Shown here: one piece after another, positions 50,788 through 60,460 of the stretch
Layout of the letters: the number at the start of each line of letters is the position of its first letter
Numbering within the stretch: the first letter of the stretch is position 1
Assembly (NCBI GenBank): GCA_937944105.1
Contig: CALDZP010000052.1
Span: forward strand, 1 to 64,000
DNA length: 64,000 nucleotides
Source of the DNA: an uncultured Ignavibacteria bacterium
Lineage (GTDB): Bacteria; Bacteroidota; Ignavibacteria; Ch128b
Reading direction: 5' to 3'
Translations under genes and position numbers: made by a program
The notes under the pieces: generated by a model
What the model was told of the DNA's origin: nothing
The model's input: the letters and a program-made list of their open reading frames with translations, nothing else
Database searches by the model: none

Positions 50788-51858
50788 ATGAATCCATTAG
50801 GCACACAACATATCGCAGAATTTATTGAGTGTAAGAAGACTTTTCTTAATGATCCGGAGAAGTTAGAACAAATTATAAGAAATGCTATTGAATATTCTGG
50901 ATTGCATTTTGAGAAAATCATCACTCATAAATTCAATCCAATTGGAGTAACTTTACTTGCAATAATTTCAGAAAGTCATATAGGTTTACATACTTATCCT
51001 GAAGCTGGTCATCTTTCAATTGATGTTTTCACCTGTTCGCATCCAGGTAAACAACTTCGATTGTTAGACTATTTGAAAAAAATTCTGAAACCAAAAACAG
51101 TAAAAATTGCAGAAGTCACTCGGGGAAATCCAATTGAATTTAAACAAGAAGATTGGTTGACTTCGAGAACAGAATATGGTTTCGAAATAAAATATCATAT
51201 CAAAAAGTTATATTATTCAGACAAATCAAATTTCCAGTTTATTGATGTTATCGAAAATGATCATTTTGGTCGAATGCTTTTTCTCGATAAAGATTTGCAG
51301 ATTTCTGAAGTGGATGCAGATACTTACTCATATGCAATGATTCAACCTGTAATAGAAAAAAAGAAAAAACTTAAGAATGTATTAATCCTTGGTGGTGGGG
51401 ATGGGGGAATTTTGAATTTCCTTCTAAAATATAATCCTGAAAGAGTTACTCTCGTAGAAATTGATGAAAAGGTTATAGATGTCTCCAAGAAGTTTTTGAA
51501 GAAAATATGTGGAAATGCATTTAGTGATAAACGAGTAAATGTATTAATTCAGGATGCATTGCAATTTTTACAATCAACTCGCGACAAATATGATGTTGTA
51601 ATTTATGACCTTACAATGCATCCTGAATCATTTACTCGAGTGGAAAGAGAAAAATTTTTGAAAGATGTTTTGCATAATATCCACCGAATATTAACTAAAG
51701 GTGGAATAGGCACTTTTCAAGTTGGTTCTGAATATGACTTCGTTACATTAAAATTAGTTCAAAGGCTTTTTAAGAGATATTTCAAAAAAATAAATTATTC
51801 TCTGATCTTTTTGAGAAGTTATTGCGAACGATGGATTTTTGCTGATGTTATTAAGTGA
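50788..51858 (+). CDS. Fused S-adenosylmethionine decarboxylase-spermidine synthase
   Basis: This 356-residue fusion makes decarboxylated AdoMet and uses it for aminopropyl transfer. The N-terminal SpeD half (1-120) has the self-cleavage site Glu62-Ser63 (ISESHIGLHTYPE) plus His68 and Cys83. The C-terminal half (about 125-356) is an SpeE-type methyltransferase fold with a GGGDGG motif near residues 202-207. Its catalytic region reads YDLTMHPES around Asp274, where the family usually has a D-x-(S/T)-D-P pattern. The acceptor polyamine may thus differ from putrescine. A 65-base gap separates it from fmt. Confidence 0.92.
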   Translation: MNPLGTQHIAEFIECKKTFLNDPEKLEQIIRNAIEYSGLHFEKIITHKFNPIGVTLLAIISESHIGLHTYPEAGHLSIDVFTCSHPGKQLRLLDYLKKILKPKTVKIAEVTRGNPIEFKQEDWLTSRTEYGFEIKYHIKKLYYSDKSNFQFIDVIENDHFGRMLFLDKDLQISEVDADTYSYAMIQPVIEKKKKLKNVLILGGGDGGILNFLLKYNPERVTLVEIDEKVIDVSKKFLKKICGNAFSDKRVNVLIQDALQFLQSTRDKYDVVIYDLTMHPESFTRVEREKFLKDVLHNIHRILTKGGIGTFQVGSEYDFVTLKLVQRLFKRYFKKINYSLIFLRSYCERWIFADVIK

Positions 51859-51946
51859 ATAATTCTATCCTTAATTTATCCCCCTTAATTCAGTAAATTT
51901 GTTTTGAAAAAATCAATAAAATCTAAAAAATAATTAGAGATGCAAT

Positions 51947-53080
51947 ATGGGTTTTTCAACAGATTCAATTCATGCTGGTTATACGCCTGACCCTGCAACC
52001 AATGCAGTGATACCACCGATTCATCTTACCACCACTTATTATCAAGATGATATAGGAAAACATAAAGGGTATGTTTATTCGAGATCAGGAAATCCTACAA
52101 GAGACATCTTACAAAAAAATATTGCTGTTCTTGAAAAGGGTAAATATGCTCTTGCATTTTCAAGTGGATTGGCTGCAATTCATGCATTAACTTCAGTACT
52201 TAAAGCAGGAGACCATGCTATTGTTTCTAATGATGTTTATGGCGGAACATTTCGCCTTTTTGAAAAATTTTTAGTTGATTATGGAATTAAAACTACTTTC
52301 GTTGATACAACGAGAATTGAAAATATTGAAAAAGCTATTCAACCAAATTCAAAACTTATTCACATCGAATCACCAACAAATCCACTTCTGGCAATTTCAG
52401 ATATTCAAGAAATTGCTAACCTTGCAAAATCAAAAAATTTACTTTTAAGTGTTGATAATACCTTTATGACTCCATATTTCCAGAATCCACTCTTACTTGG
52501 GGCGGATATTGTTGTTCACAGTACAACTAAATACCTGGGTGGTCACAGCGATTTACTCGGTGGGGTTCTCATTTTTAATTCTGATGAACTTTATGAAAGA
52601 TTTAAATTTGTTCAAAATTCAATTGGAGCTGTTCTTTCACCCTTCGATTGCTGGTTATTGCTGAGGTCAATTAAAACTCTTGCAGTAAGAATGGAAAGAC
52701 ACAATAAAAATGCAATGGAAATTGCAAAATATTTAGTTAATCATCAAAAAATTAAAAAGGTTTTTTATCCTGGTCTTGAATCTCATCCTCAACATTCTAT
52801 TGCCAGAAAACAAATGCGTGGCTTTGGCGGAATGATTTCTTTTGAAGTTGAAAATTTTGAATTTGCAAAAACGGTTTTAAAGAAATTTAAACTTTTCACA
52901 CTCGCTGAAAGTCTTGGTGGTGTCGAAAGTTTGGTTTGTCATCCTGCATCTATGACTCATGCTTCGATTCCAAAAGAAATAAGAGAAAAGAATGGTCTAA
53001 CTGATGGATTGATTCGATTATCGATTGGAATAGAAGATATCGAAGATCTCATAAATGATCTTGAACAAGCATTAAAATAA
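51947..53080 (+). CDS. Cystathionine gamma-synthase/lyase-type PLP enzyme
   Basis: This 377-residue protein is of the Cys/Met metabolism PLP family (MetB/MetC/CGL). It begins FSTDSIHAGYTPD, contains YSRSGNPTRD and the PLP lysine at K195 (VVHSTTKYLGG), and ends with the SLGGVESLVCHPASMTH motif. The pattern fits MetB or the reverse pathway cystathionine gamma-lyase; these cannot be separated by eye. A paralogue follows 11 bases later, so together they may run the transsulfuration pathway. Confidence 0.92.
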   Translation: MGFSTDSIHAGYTPDPATNAVIPPIHLTTTYYQDDIGKHKGYVYSRSGNPTRDILQKNIAVLEKGKYALAFSSGLAAIHALTSVLKAGDHAIVSNDVYGGTFRLFEKFLVDYGIKTTFVDTTRIENIEKAIQPNSKLIHIESPTNPLLAISDIQEIANLAKSKNLLLSVDNTFMTPYFQNPLLLGADIVVHSTTKYLGGHSDLLGGVLIFNSDELYERFKFVQNSIGAVLSPFDCWLLLRSIKTLAVRMERHNKNAMEIAKYLVNHQKIKKVFYPGLESHPQHSIARKQMRGFGGMISFEVENFEFAKTVLKKFKLFTLAESLGGVESLVCHPASMTHASIPKEIREKNGLTDGLIRLSIGIEDIEDLINDLEQALK

Positions 53081-53091
53081 GAGAGGTCAAT

Positions 53092-54384
53092 ATGAATAAT
53101 AATAAAAAATATTCTCGTGAAACCCACTTAATTTATGGTAAAGCTTTTACCACAAAATGGGACTATAACCATCATGTAGTTCCGCCAATATCTTCATCAA
53201 CTACTTTCCGACTGGATTCGGTCGAGAGAGGTGCGTTAGGATTTTCTGAATTCGAACATATTAGTGAAATCTCCGATTCTGAACCGCCAATTTACATTTA
53301 TGATAGACTTGGTGAACCAAACAAAGAAATACTGGAAGAAAATCTTGCCGCTGCTGAGTCAGGTGAAACAGCTGTTACTTTTTCAAGTGGTATGTCAGCG
53401 ATTTCAGGTGTACTTGGAATACTTACCAAGTCTGGAGATGAAATTGTAGCTCATAAAACATTGTATGGTTGCACATTTTCATTATTAAATAATTGGTATC
53501 CCAGGTATAACATCAAAACTATTAAAGTTGATTTAACCAATCCCGAAAACTTGAGAAAAGTTGTCACAGATAAAACCAGAGTTGTTTATTTCGAAACTCC
53601 TGCTAACCCAAATCTTGAGATAATTGATATTGAAACTATTGTTAAAATTGTTGCTGAGTTTAATAAATCTCGAGATGAGTCAAATCAGATCAAAATTGTT
53701 GTTGATAACACTTTCGCTACACCATTTTGCCAGAGACCAATTGAATGGGGTGTTGATTTTGTGGTTCATTCATTAACAAAAAATATTGGTGGATTTGGTA
53801 CTGATATGGGTGGTGTAGTGATAGGCAAATTGAAATACAGAGATATGCTTATGTTATACCGAAAAGATTTCGGGGGTGTCCTTTCCTCTAAAAGTGCCTG
53901 GCCAATTATGGTTTATGGTTTACCTTCCCTTGCTGTGAGAATGCAAAGAGAAATTGATAATGCAAAAAAAGTCGCTGAATTTCTCGCACAGCATCCAAAA
54001 GTTCAGTTTGTTAACTATCCAGGGCTTCCATCGTTTCGATTTTACGAAACAGCAAAAAAGCAAATGAGAGATTTCCACGGAAATTTTGCTCCTGGAAATA
54101 TGATTTATTTTGCTTTGAAAGGCGAGACTGCTGAAGAAGGTAGAGAAAAAGGTCGTGAAATGATGAATTATATTGCTAAAAATGCTTATACTCTTACACT
54201 TGCTGTCAGTCTTGGACACGTTCGAACATTAATTGAGCATCCTGGCTCAATGACTCATTCAATGATCCCAGCTGAAGAACAAATTAAAGAAGGAATTGAT
54301 CCTGCTGGTATTCGTATGTCCATTGGACTTGAAAATGGAGATGATATAATCAAAGATCTTGAAGATGCTTTAAATCATATTTGA
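53092..54384 (+). CDS. Second transsulfuration-family PLP enzyme
   Basis: This 430-residue paralogue of the preceding gene has a longer N-terminus and insertions. The PLP lysine is K230 (VVHSLTKNIGGFGTDMGG), and the C-terminal SLGHVRTLIEHPGSMTH matches O-acetylhomoserine sulfhydrylase, methionine gamma-lyase or cystathionine beta-lyase types. Exact function cannot be set by eye. Its stop overlaps the pgeF start by 1 base. Confidence 0.9.
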   Translation: MNNNKKYSRETHLIYGKAFTTKWDYNHHVVPPISSSTTFRLDSVERGALGFSEFEHISEISDSEPPIYIYDRLGEPNKEILEENLAAAESGETAVTFSSGMSAISGVLGILTKSGDEIVAHKTLYGCTFSLLNNWYPRYNIKTIKVDLTNPENLRKVVTDKTRVVYFETPANPNLEIIDIETIVKIVAEFNKSRDESNQIKIVVDNTFATPFCQRPIEWGVDFVVHSLTKNIGGFGTDMGGVVIGKLKYRDMLMLYRKDFGGVLSSKSAWPIMVYGLPSLAVRMQREIDNAKKVAEFLAQHPKVQFVNYPGLPSFRFYETAKKQMRDFHGNFAPGNMIYFALKGETAEEGREKGREMMNYIAKNAYTLTLAVSLGHVRTLIEHPGSMTHSMIPAEEQIKEGIDPAGIRMSIGLENGDDIIKDLEDALNHI

Positions 54385-55109
54385 TGAAACCCGTTGTACT
54401 TAAAAGCTTTTTACTAAGTAAATTTAGTGAATTAGTTCACGGCATCTCTACAAGAATAAGTTCTGTGAACGATTTTAATTTAGGTAATAATGCTAATTGT
54501 AAAAATGAAGAAATTAAAAGAAACAGAGAAATATTCTTTGATACTCTCGGAATAGATAAAGACCGTGTGGTTTATCAACAACAAGTACATTCTGATAAAT
54601 TTACAATCGTTGAGAAACCAGAATTAATTCAAGAAAATGATGCATTAATTACTTCACAAAAAAATTTATTTCTTGTTGTTACTATTGCCGATTGTATTCC
54701 AATCTTATTTTACGATAAAACTAACCAGATTGCAGGTGTCATTCATTCGGGTTGGCGAGGCACTTATAACCAGATCGTTAAGAAAACAATTAATTATGCT
54801 ATTTCAAACTTATCTCTCGATAGAGAAAATACATTTTTTTATTTTGGACCTTCAATTTGTTCGGAATGCTTTGAGGTTGATGAGGATGTTGCTACGCTGT
54901 TTAAATCAAAATTTGTAAAAAAGAAAGAAAAAAAGTTTACAGTTAATTTAACTGAAATTAATCTCCAGTATCTTTTAGAACTTGGTATTAAAAGCTCAAA
55001 CATTCAAATTTCACACTTATGCACATACGAGTTAGAAAAACTTTTTCATTCTTATAGAAGAGATAAAGAAAAATCAGGCAGAATGTTAGGTGTTATAGGA
55101 ATAAAATAA
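54384..55109 (+). CDS. pgeF: Peptidoglycan editing factor PgeF (YfiH family)
   Basis: This 241-residue protein has the YfiH/laccase-like metal site: HGIS near the N-terminus, TIADCIPILFYD, VIHSGWRGTYNQIVKKTI and GPSICSECFEV. YfiH proteins remove misincorporated serine-containing stem peptides in E. coli; the family has also been reported as purine nucleoside-acting oxidoreductase. The start is ATG at 54384, which overlaps the preceding stop. The next gene starts 1 base after its stop. Confidence 0.9.
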   Translation: MKPVVLKSFLLSKFSELVHGISTRISSVNDFNLGNNANCKNEEIKRNREIFFDTLGIDKDRVVYQQQVHSDKFTIVEKPELIQENDALITSQKNLFLVVTIADCIPILFYDKTNQIAGVIHSGWRGTYNQIVKKTINYAISNLSLDRENTFFYFGPSICSECFEVDEDVATLFKSKFVKKKEKKFTVNLTEINLQYLLELGIKSSNIQISHLCTYELEKLFHSYRRDKEKSGRMLGVIGIK

Positions 55110-55110
55110 G

Positions 55111-56028
55111 ATGAAAGATAATAGATTTTTAATTCCATTTTTGTATATATTGATTTGTTTTTTCTGGGGTTCAAGCTGGTATGTTATAAAATTAAGTATA
55201 AATTATGTAACACCTTTTATTAATCTTGGAATTAGGTTTCTGCTTTCTGCTGTTGCAATTTATATCATTATGATATATACAAAATCTAAACTCGATTTAT
55301 CAAAAGAATCTATATTGATTTATTTAATGCTCGGAATTTTTTCTTATAGTATACCTTTTTCTCTTGTCTATTTTGCGGAAAAAACTATTCCTTCTTCTCT
55401 TGCATCTATACTATTTGGAACAAGTCCATTTTTTGTCACAATTCTGTCTTGTATTTTTATAAAAGAAGAGTCATTAAATTTAGAACGAATTATTGGAATT
55501 TTGTTTTCATTTACTGGATTAATTTTGATTTTTCAAGATGGTTTGAGAATAGAATTAGGAAAATATTTTTATGGTATGATCGCCGTAATTTTAAGTGCTT
55601 TTATGCAAGCAGGTATTGCGGTTACAATGAAAAAGAAAGGTGGTTACCTAAACCCATTGAGTATGAATTTTATACCTACTTTGATTGCAGGGATTATTTT
55701 AATATTGGTTGGTTTGACGATAGAAAATCTTTCTTCAAATAAATTTTCTTTTGAAGCTATTTTAATGATTTTTTATCTGGCTGTTTTCGTGACTGTTTTT
55801 AATTTCACTGTTTATTACTGGTTACTCAAGAAACTTAGCGTAGTAATTCTTTCTTTCACATCATTTATTACTCCAGTAATTGCGGTTTTAATTGGTGTTT
55901 TAATTGGCGGTGAAAAACTATCAAAGAATATTCTTTCTGGTGCTAGTTTTGTTTTACTTGGTTTAGTTGTGGTTAATTGGAAAGGGATTAAAAAAATTTA
56001 TCATCAAAGGAAGGTTAATTATTTATGA
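55111..56028 (+). CDS. EamA/DMT family transporter
   Basis: This 305-residue membrane protein has ten hydrophobic helices as two EamA halves, with CFFWGSSWYVIKLSINYV in the first and FTSFITPVIAVLIGVLIGGEKLS in the second. Substrate is not predictable; the family exports amino acids, nucleotides, sugars and drugs. It overlaps folB by 4 bases, so it is probably in the folate-gene transcript. Confidence 0.88.
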   Translation: MKDNRFLIPFLYILICFFWGSSWYVIKLSINYVTPFINLGIRFLLSAVAIYIIMIYTKSKLDLSKESILIYLMLGIFSYSIPFSLVYFAEKTIPSSLASILFGTSPFFVTILSCIFIKEESLNLERIIGILFSFTGLILIFQDGLRIELGKYFYGMIAVILSAFMQAGIAVTMKKKGGYLNPLSMNFIPTLIAGIILILVGLTIENLSSNKFSFEAILMIFYLAVFVTVFNFTVYYWLLKKLSVVILSFTSFITPVIAVLIGVLIGGEKLSKNILSGASFVLLGLVVVNWKGIKKIYHQRKVNYL

Positions 56029-56387
56029 ATGGCATTTTGAAAATCTCAAATGCTGTTTTTTATGCTTATCATGGTGTGATGACAGAAGAACAAAATTTAG
56101 GTAGAAAATTTGAAGTTGATGTGGAAATTGAATACGATTTCTCAAAAGCAGCTGAAACCGATAAGCTTGAATATGCGATTAACTACGAAAAGGTATATAG
56201 ATATCTGGAAGAAATTTTGACTGAAAATAAATTTTACTTAATCGAAAGATTAGCTTATGTTATCTGTAAAAAAGTTCTGGATAAATTTGAAACTGTCGAA
56301 AAAGTCAGTGTAAAAGTTCGTAAACTTCATCCTCCAGTTGGTGGCTTAATTGATTTTGTAGAAGCATCTTTGGAAATGAAGAGGTAG
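56025..56387 (+). CDS. folB: Dihydroneopterin aldolase
   Basis: This 120-residue protein has the FolB features: YAYHGVMTEEQNLGRKFEVDVEIEYDFS near the N-terminus, the AINYEKVY segment, LIERLAYVI and the K-HPPVGG loop. It cleaves 7,8-dihydroneopterin to the 6-hydroxymethyl compound in folate synthesis. folK follows directly, so these two consecutive pathway enzymes are co-transcribed. Confidence 0.94.
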   Translation: MNGILKISNAVFYAYHGVMTEEQNLGRKFEVDVEIEYDFSKAAETDKLEYAINYEKVYRYLEEILTENKFYLIERLAYVICKKVLDKFETVEKVSVKVRKLHPPVGGLIDFVEASLEMKR

Positions 56388-56389
56388 AT

Positions 56390-56875
56390 TTGTCAATCGT
56401 TTACCTTTCAATTGGATCAAATAAAGGGAACAGATTTGTTAACATCACCCGATGTTTATTGCAAATAAATTCAATTGAGAAAACTCTCATTAGACAAATT
56501 TCCTCTTTCTATGAAACTGAACCAATAGGTGTAATCGATCAACCAAATTTTATTAATCAAGTAGTGGAAATTGAAACTGAACTAAATGCATATAAATTAT
56601 TTGATAATTTAATGAGAATTGAAAAAACACTTGGCAGAATTTCAAAAGGTGATAAGCAACCAAGAGAAATTGATATTGATATATTAATTTATGATCAACT
56701 TATAATTGATACTGAGACACTAACAATTCCACATAAAGATATGCATAATCGAAGATTTGTTTTAGAACCTTTGTGTGAGATAAACCAGGATTTAATTCAT
56801 CCTGTTTTCAAAAAAACTATAAAACAATTACTTTCGCAATTAAAAGATACACATTTAATCAACAAACTTGTTTGA
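56390..56875 (+). CDS. folK: 2-amino-4-hydroxy-6-hydroxymethyldihydropteridine pyrophosphokinase
   Basis: This 161-residue enzyme of normal length carries YLSIGSNKGNRFVN, ETEPIGVIDQPNFINQVV, EKTLGR, PREIDIDIL and PHKDMHNRRFVLEPL, the HPPK motifs with the pyrophosphate-binding Arg and the Asp pair. It acts right after FolB. The start is a TTG, with GAGG upstream; no earlier ATG fits. Confidence 0.95.
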   Translation: MSIVYLSIGSNKGNRFVNITRCLLQINSIEKTLIRQISSFYETEPIGVIDQPNFINQVVEIETELNAYKLFDNLMRIEKTLGRISKGDKQPREIDIDILIYDQLIIDTETLTIPHKDMHNRRFVLEPLCEINQDLIHPVFKKTIKQLLSQLKDTHLINKLV

Positions 56876-56878
56876 AAA

Positions 56879-57547
56879 ATGGAAAATCAAACTAAACAAA
56901 AAGAAATTCGTTACATAGCCATTGAAGGAGTTATAGGGGCTGGAAAAACAACACTTGCTACACTTTTAGCTGAGCGACTAAATGCAGAGCTTGTCTTAGA
57001 ACAATTTGAAATAAACCCATTCCTCGAAAAATTTTACAAAGACAGAAAAAGATATGCTTTTCAAACTCAAATTTTTTTCCTTGTAAATAGATACATTCAA
57101 CAGCAAAATTTATTACAGTTAAATTTATTTAAAGAATATTTAGTGAGCGATTATATTTTTGAAAAAGATAAAATTTTTGCCTACTTAAATCTTGAAGGAG
57201 AAGAACTTAAACTATATGAAACTCTATTAGATCAACTCGAAAAAAATATTCTTAAACCCGATCTGGTAATTTTCCTGAAAGCTTCGGTAGATAAGTTAAT
57301 GGAAAATATCCGTAAAAGAGACCGTGCCTTTGAAAGACATATGCAAAGGTCTTACATTGAACAACTACATGAAGCCTATGACCATTTCTTCTTTGCTTAC
57401 AAGTCAACTCCACTTTTAATAGTTAATACAAATGAACTCGATTTCTTGAATAATAAGGAAGATCTTGACAATTTAATTAAATTGATTTTTAGAAGTGATA
57501 GAGCATATATCGAATATTACTCACCAAATCCAAAAGGACTTTTATAA
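56879..57547 (+). CDS. Deoxynucleoside kinase
   Basis: This 222-residue protein has a P-loop (GVIGAGKTT), DYIFEKDKIFAYLNL, the DRAFERHMQRSYIEQLHEAYDHFF region and a C-terminal NTNELDF, as in dGK/dAK-type deoxynucleoside kinases of Bacteroidota and Firmicutes. It phosphorylates deoxynucleosides for salvage; which base cannot be told. It lies 3 bases after folK and overlaps the next gene by 1 base. Confidence 0.92.
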   Translation: MENQTKQKEIRYIAIEGVIGAGKTTLATLLAERLNAELVLEQFEINPFLEKFYKDRKRYAFQTQIFFLVNRYIQQQNLLQLNLFKEYLVSDYIFEKDKIFAYLNLEGEELKLYETLLDQLEKNILKPDLVIFLKASVDKLMENIRKRDRAFERHMQRSYIEQLHEAYDHFFFAYKSTPLLIVNTNELDFLNNKEDLDNLIKLIFRSDRAYIEYYSPNPKGLL

Positions 57548-57729
57548 TGTTTAGATTTTTATTTTTTCTATTTATAGTATATCTGGTGTATAGAGCTTTA
57601 AGATATTACCTCAGAATTTTTATGGGACAAAATCCTGTTTCAAAAACTAAGAAAACAAATAACCGTGAAATAATAGATGTTGACTATGAAGAAGTAAAAG
57701 ACGAAGAAAACACACACAACAAAAAATAA
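57547..57729 (+). CDS. Small single-pass membrane protein
   Basis: This 60-residue protein has one N-terminal hydrophobic helix (about 1-25, FRFLFFLFIVYLVYRALRYYL). A charged tail ends in lysine and glutamate-rich residues (IDVDYEEVKDEE). The pattern resembles DUF4834-type small proteins of Bacteroidota, which I mention with low confidence. It overlaps the gene on each side by 1 base, which supports it as real. Confidence 0.7.
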   Translation: MFRFLFFLFIVYLVYRALRYYLRIFMGQNPVSKTKKTNNREIIDVDYEEVKDEENTHNKK

Positions 57730-58811
57730 TGAAAAATATTGTGTTTGGTATTTTAAAATTCCTGCTTAAACCAAAGAAAAAAAATCTTCCTCCTCCTGAT
57801 AATTTAATTGAATTTATTGGCAATAATCTCAAGATTTTGATAATAAGACAGCACAATCAACTTGGTGATATGTTACTTTCAAATTCTCTTTTTCGTGCAT
57901 TGAAAGAAAAATTCCCTGATTGCACCGTTTCTTTGATTGCGAGTGAGGAAAATTATCAAGCAGTTAGTTCTAATAAATTTATTGATAACTTATTAATACT
58001 TGAAAAGAAAAAATTCTGGAATCCAATTCATTTACTTAAATTTTTTAGCAATTTGAAAAGAAAAAAATTTGATATTGCAATTGTTCCTGTTACTGTTTCA
58101 ATTTCATTTACAAGTTGTTTAATTGCACGATTGAGTGGTGCAAAATTTACAATTGGACCAAAAAGCCTTGATTCTGTTCCTTATAAATATTCGTTTTTGT
58201 TTGATTATAAAATTGATGTCGGAGGAAAATCAGAAATTAAAAAGCATATCTCTGATAAAATCCTGGATATTGTAAGACCATTCGGAATTGAAACAAATGA
58301 CTTAAGTGAGCATATCTTAATAAAAGATGAACTAAAAAAATTTGCTAAAGAATTTTTTAATGGAGTTCATAAACCTAAAATTGGTATTCACATTGGAGCT
58401 GGTAAAATTCCAAATAGATGGTCAGTAAAAAATTTTGCCAAAGTAATTAATTATCTTTCTGATAACTATAATGCATTTATTTATTTGACAATTGGCTACT
58501 GGGATGAATCACTTCTTGAAGAAATTTTACCTGATTTAAAAAAAACACCGACAATTTTACGTAATTTCCCTATACCCAGATTGGCTGCTATAATTGAATT
58601 TTCAGATCTATTTATATCTAACGATACCGGTATAATGCATGTTGCAGGTGCTACAAAGACACCTTTAATTTCACTGTTTGGTCCTACTGATCCAGAAATC
58701 TGGGCTCCCATTGGTGAAAACAAATTTTACATTAAAAAAGACGATGATATAAATTCAATAAAAGTCGAAGATGTAATTAATCTCATTAACAAAATTTTAA
58801 TGAAAAAGTAA
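57729..58811 (+). CDS. GT9 family glycosyltransferase (heptosyltransferase-like)
   Basis: This 360-residue GT-B protein starts with a basic/hydrophobic N-terminus. It carries ILIIRQHNQLGDMLLSNSLFRAL and the ADP-heptose-type HIGAGKIPNRWSVKNFAKVI and SNDTGIMHVAGATKTPLISLFGPTDPEIWAP motifs. It transfers a heptose or similar sugar to the lipopolysaccharide core. It sits apart from the EPS cluster, next to nucleotide and folate genes. Confidence 0.92.
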   Translation: MKNIVFGILKFLLKPKKKNLPPPDNLIEFIGNNLKILIIRQHNQLGDMLLSNSLFRALKEKFPDCTVSLIASEENYQAVSSNKFIDNLLILEKKKFWNPIHLLKFFSNLKRKKFDIAIVPVTVSISFTSCLIARLSGAKFTIGPKSLDSVPYKYSFLFDYKIDVGGKSEIKKHISDKILDIVRPFGIETNDLSEHILIKDELKKFAKEFFNGVHKPKIGIHIGAGKIPNRWSVKNFAKVINYLSDNYNAFIYLTIGYWDESLLEEILPDLKKTPTILRNFPIPRLAAIIEFSDLFISNDTGIMHVAGATKTPLISLFGPTDPEIWAPIGENKFYIKKDDDINSIKVEDVINLINKILMKK

Positions 58812-58819
58812 ATTAAAGT

Positions 58820-60460
58820 ATGAACCAACGAATTGCTGCAATAGATCTTGGAACTAATTCATTCCATTTAGTTATTGTAGAACTAAAAAATATCGATCAA
58901 TTATCTTCGATTGATGAAATTGAAACAAAAGGAAATTTTGAAGTTTTATATCGACAAAGGGAAGTTGTTAGAATAAATGTTGGAAGTGGTAACAAAGAAA
59001 ATGTTTTAACTCCAGAAGGAATTGAAAGGGCTATAAATGTTTTAAGTAAGTTCAAACAAAAAATAGACGAATACGGTGCAATAACCCATGCTGTTGCAAC
59101 AAGCGCAATAAGAGAAGCTCAAAACAAAAATGAATTCTTAGAATATGTAAAAAATAACTTGGGTATTTCAATACAGGTTGTTTCAGGATTTGAGGAAGCA
59201 AGGTTGATCTATCTCGGTGTCTTGCAGGGATTAAATATCTATGATAAACAGATTTTGTTAATTGATATCGGTGGAGGGAGTACAGAATTATTATTAGGTA
59301 AAAGAGGTAAAGTTTTATATGCTTCAAGCTTAAAGTTGGGCGCAGTTAGACTTGCACAAAAATTTTTCGATGGAGGGAAAGATTTATCCAGTGAAAAAAA
59401 ATATGAATGCAAAAGATATATAAAAGAACTCTTAAACAATAATCTTAAGCCTTTCAAAAAAATTGGATTTGAGCTGGTTATTGGAACTTCTGGAGAAATA
59501 CAGGCAATTGCAAGAATGATTTATCTCAAAGATACAGAAATTGAAAAGGAGGAATATAAAACTTTTCACGGGGTTGATTTTACATACGAACAATTTAAAA
59601 AAGTATCTGATAAAATTTTCAAAGCAAAAAGTTTGGAAGAATTAAAATTAATCCCAACACTTGATGATAAGAGAGCGGATATTATTGTTCCTGGAACACT
59701 AATCTTAAAAATAATTTTGAATAAGTTAAAAATTGATAGAGTTACAGTTAGTGCCTATGCTTTGCGTGAAGGAATTATTTTAGATGCCATTGAAAAGTAT
59801 TATAAAAAAGAATTAATAATTAATTCGGAACAATATAAAGTTTATTCTGATAAAGATATTAGAATTAAAAGTGTCATGAATCTGGCTTTAGCTTACAATG
59901 TAGATTTTACACATTCTAATCAAGTAAAAAAAATTGCGCTAAAAATTTTTGATGAATTCAAAGAGATTCATAAACTCAATGATTATGAAAGAGAACTGCT
60001 GGAATACGCAGCTATTCTGCATGATATTGGTTATTATATCTCACCAATTAAACATCACAAACATTCTTACTTCATAATAAAGAATTCAGAGCTAATAGGA
60101 TTTTCTGAAAAGGAAATCGACCTTATTGCAAATATTGCCAGATATCATCGTAAAGCTAAACCAAAAACAACTCATAAAAACCTAATTAACTTTAGTAACG
60201 AAGAATTTAATTTAATCCGTGTTCTATCGGCAATTTTAAGAATGGCAGATGGATTAGAAAAAACTCACTCAGCTGTAATAAATGATATTAAATTATTTAA
60301 CAATAATGGAATTGATAATTACATCTTAGTACTTAGATATCTAACTCATCCACCAGAGGCTGAATACTGGGCAGCACAAAAAAGAAAACAAGTAATTGAA
60401 GAGATATTTAATATTAAACTTGAACTGAGATTAGAAAGAATAACACTATTGAATGGTTAA
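58820..60460 (+). CDS. Ppx/GppA phosphatase with C-terminal HD domain
   Basis: This 546-residue protein has ASKHA motifs: AIDLGTNSFHLVIVEL (phosphate-1), VATSAIREAQNKNEFL, and DIGGGSTELLLG (phosphate-2). A C-terminal HD-type domain (about 345-540) shows LHDIGYYISPIKHHKHSYFI. This is the exopolyphosphatase/pppGpp phosphatase two-domain form. It removes phosphate from polyphosphate or pppGpp. No polyphosphate kinase is in the window. It is the last gene before the CRISPR region. Confidence 0.92.
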   Translation: MNQRIAAIDLGTNSFHLVIVELKNIDQLSSIDEIETKGNFEVLYRQREVVRINVGSGNKENVLTPEGIERAINVLSKFKQKIDEYGAITHAVATSAIREAQNKNEFLEYVKNNLGISIQVVSGFEEARLIYLGVLQGLNIYDKQILLIDIGGGSTELLLGKRGKVLYASSLKLGAVRLAQKFFDGGKDLSSEKKYECKRYIKELLNNNLKPFKKIGFELVIGTSGEIQAIARMIYLKDTEIEKEEYKTFHGVDFTYEQFKKVSDKIFKAKSLEELKLIPTLDDKRADIIVPGTLILKIILNKLKIDRVTVSAYALREGIILDAIEKYYKKELIINSEQYKVYSDKDIRIKSVMNLALAYNVDFTHSNQVKKIALKIFDEFKEIHKLNDYERELLEYAAILHDIGYYISPIKHHKHSYFIIKNSELIGFSEKEIDLIANIARYHRKAKPKTTHKNLINFSNEEFNLIRVLSAILRMADGLEKTHSAVINDIKLFNNNGIDNYILVLRYLTHPPEAEYWAAQKRKQVIEEIFNIKLELRLERITLLNG

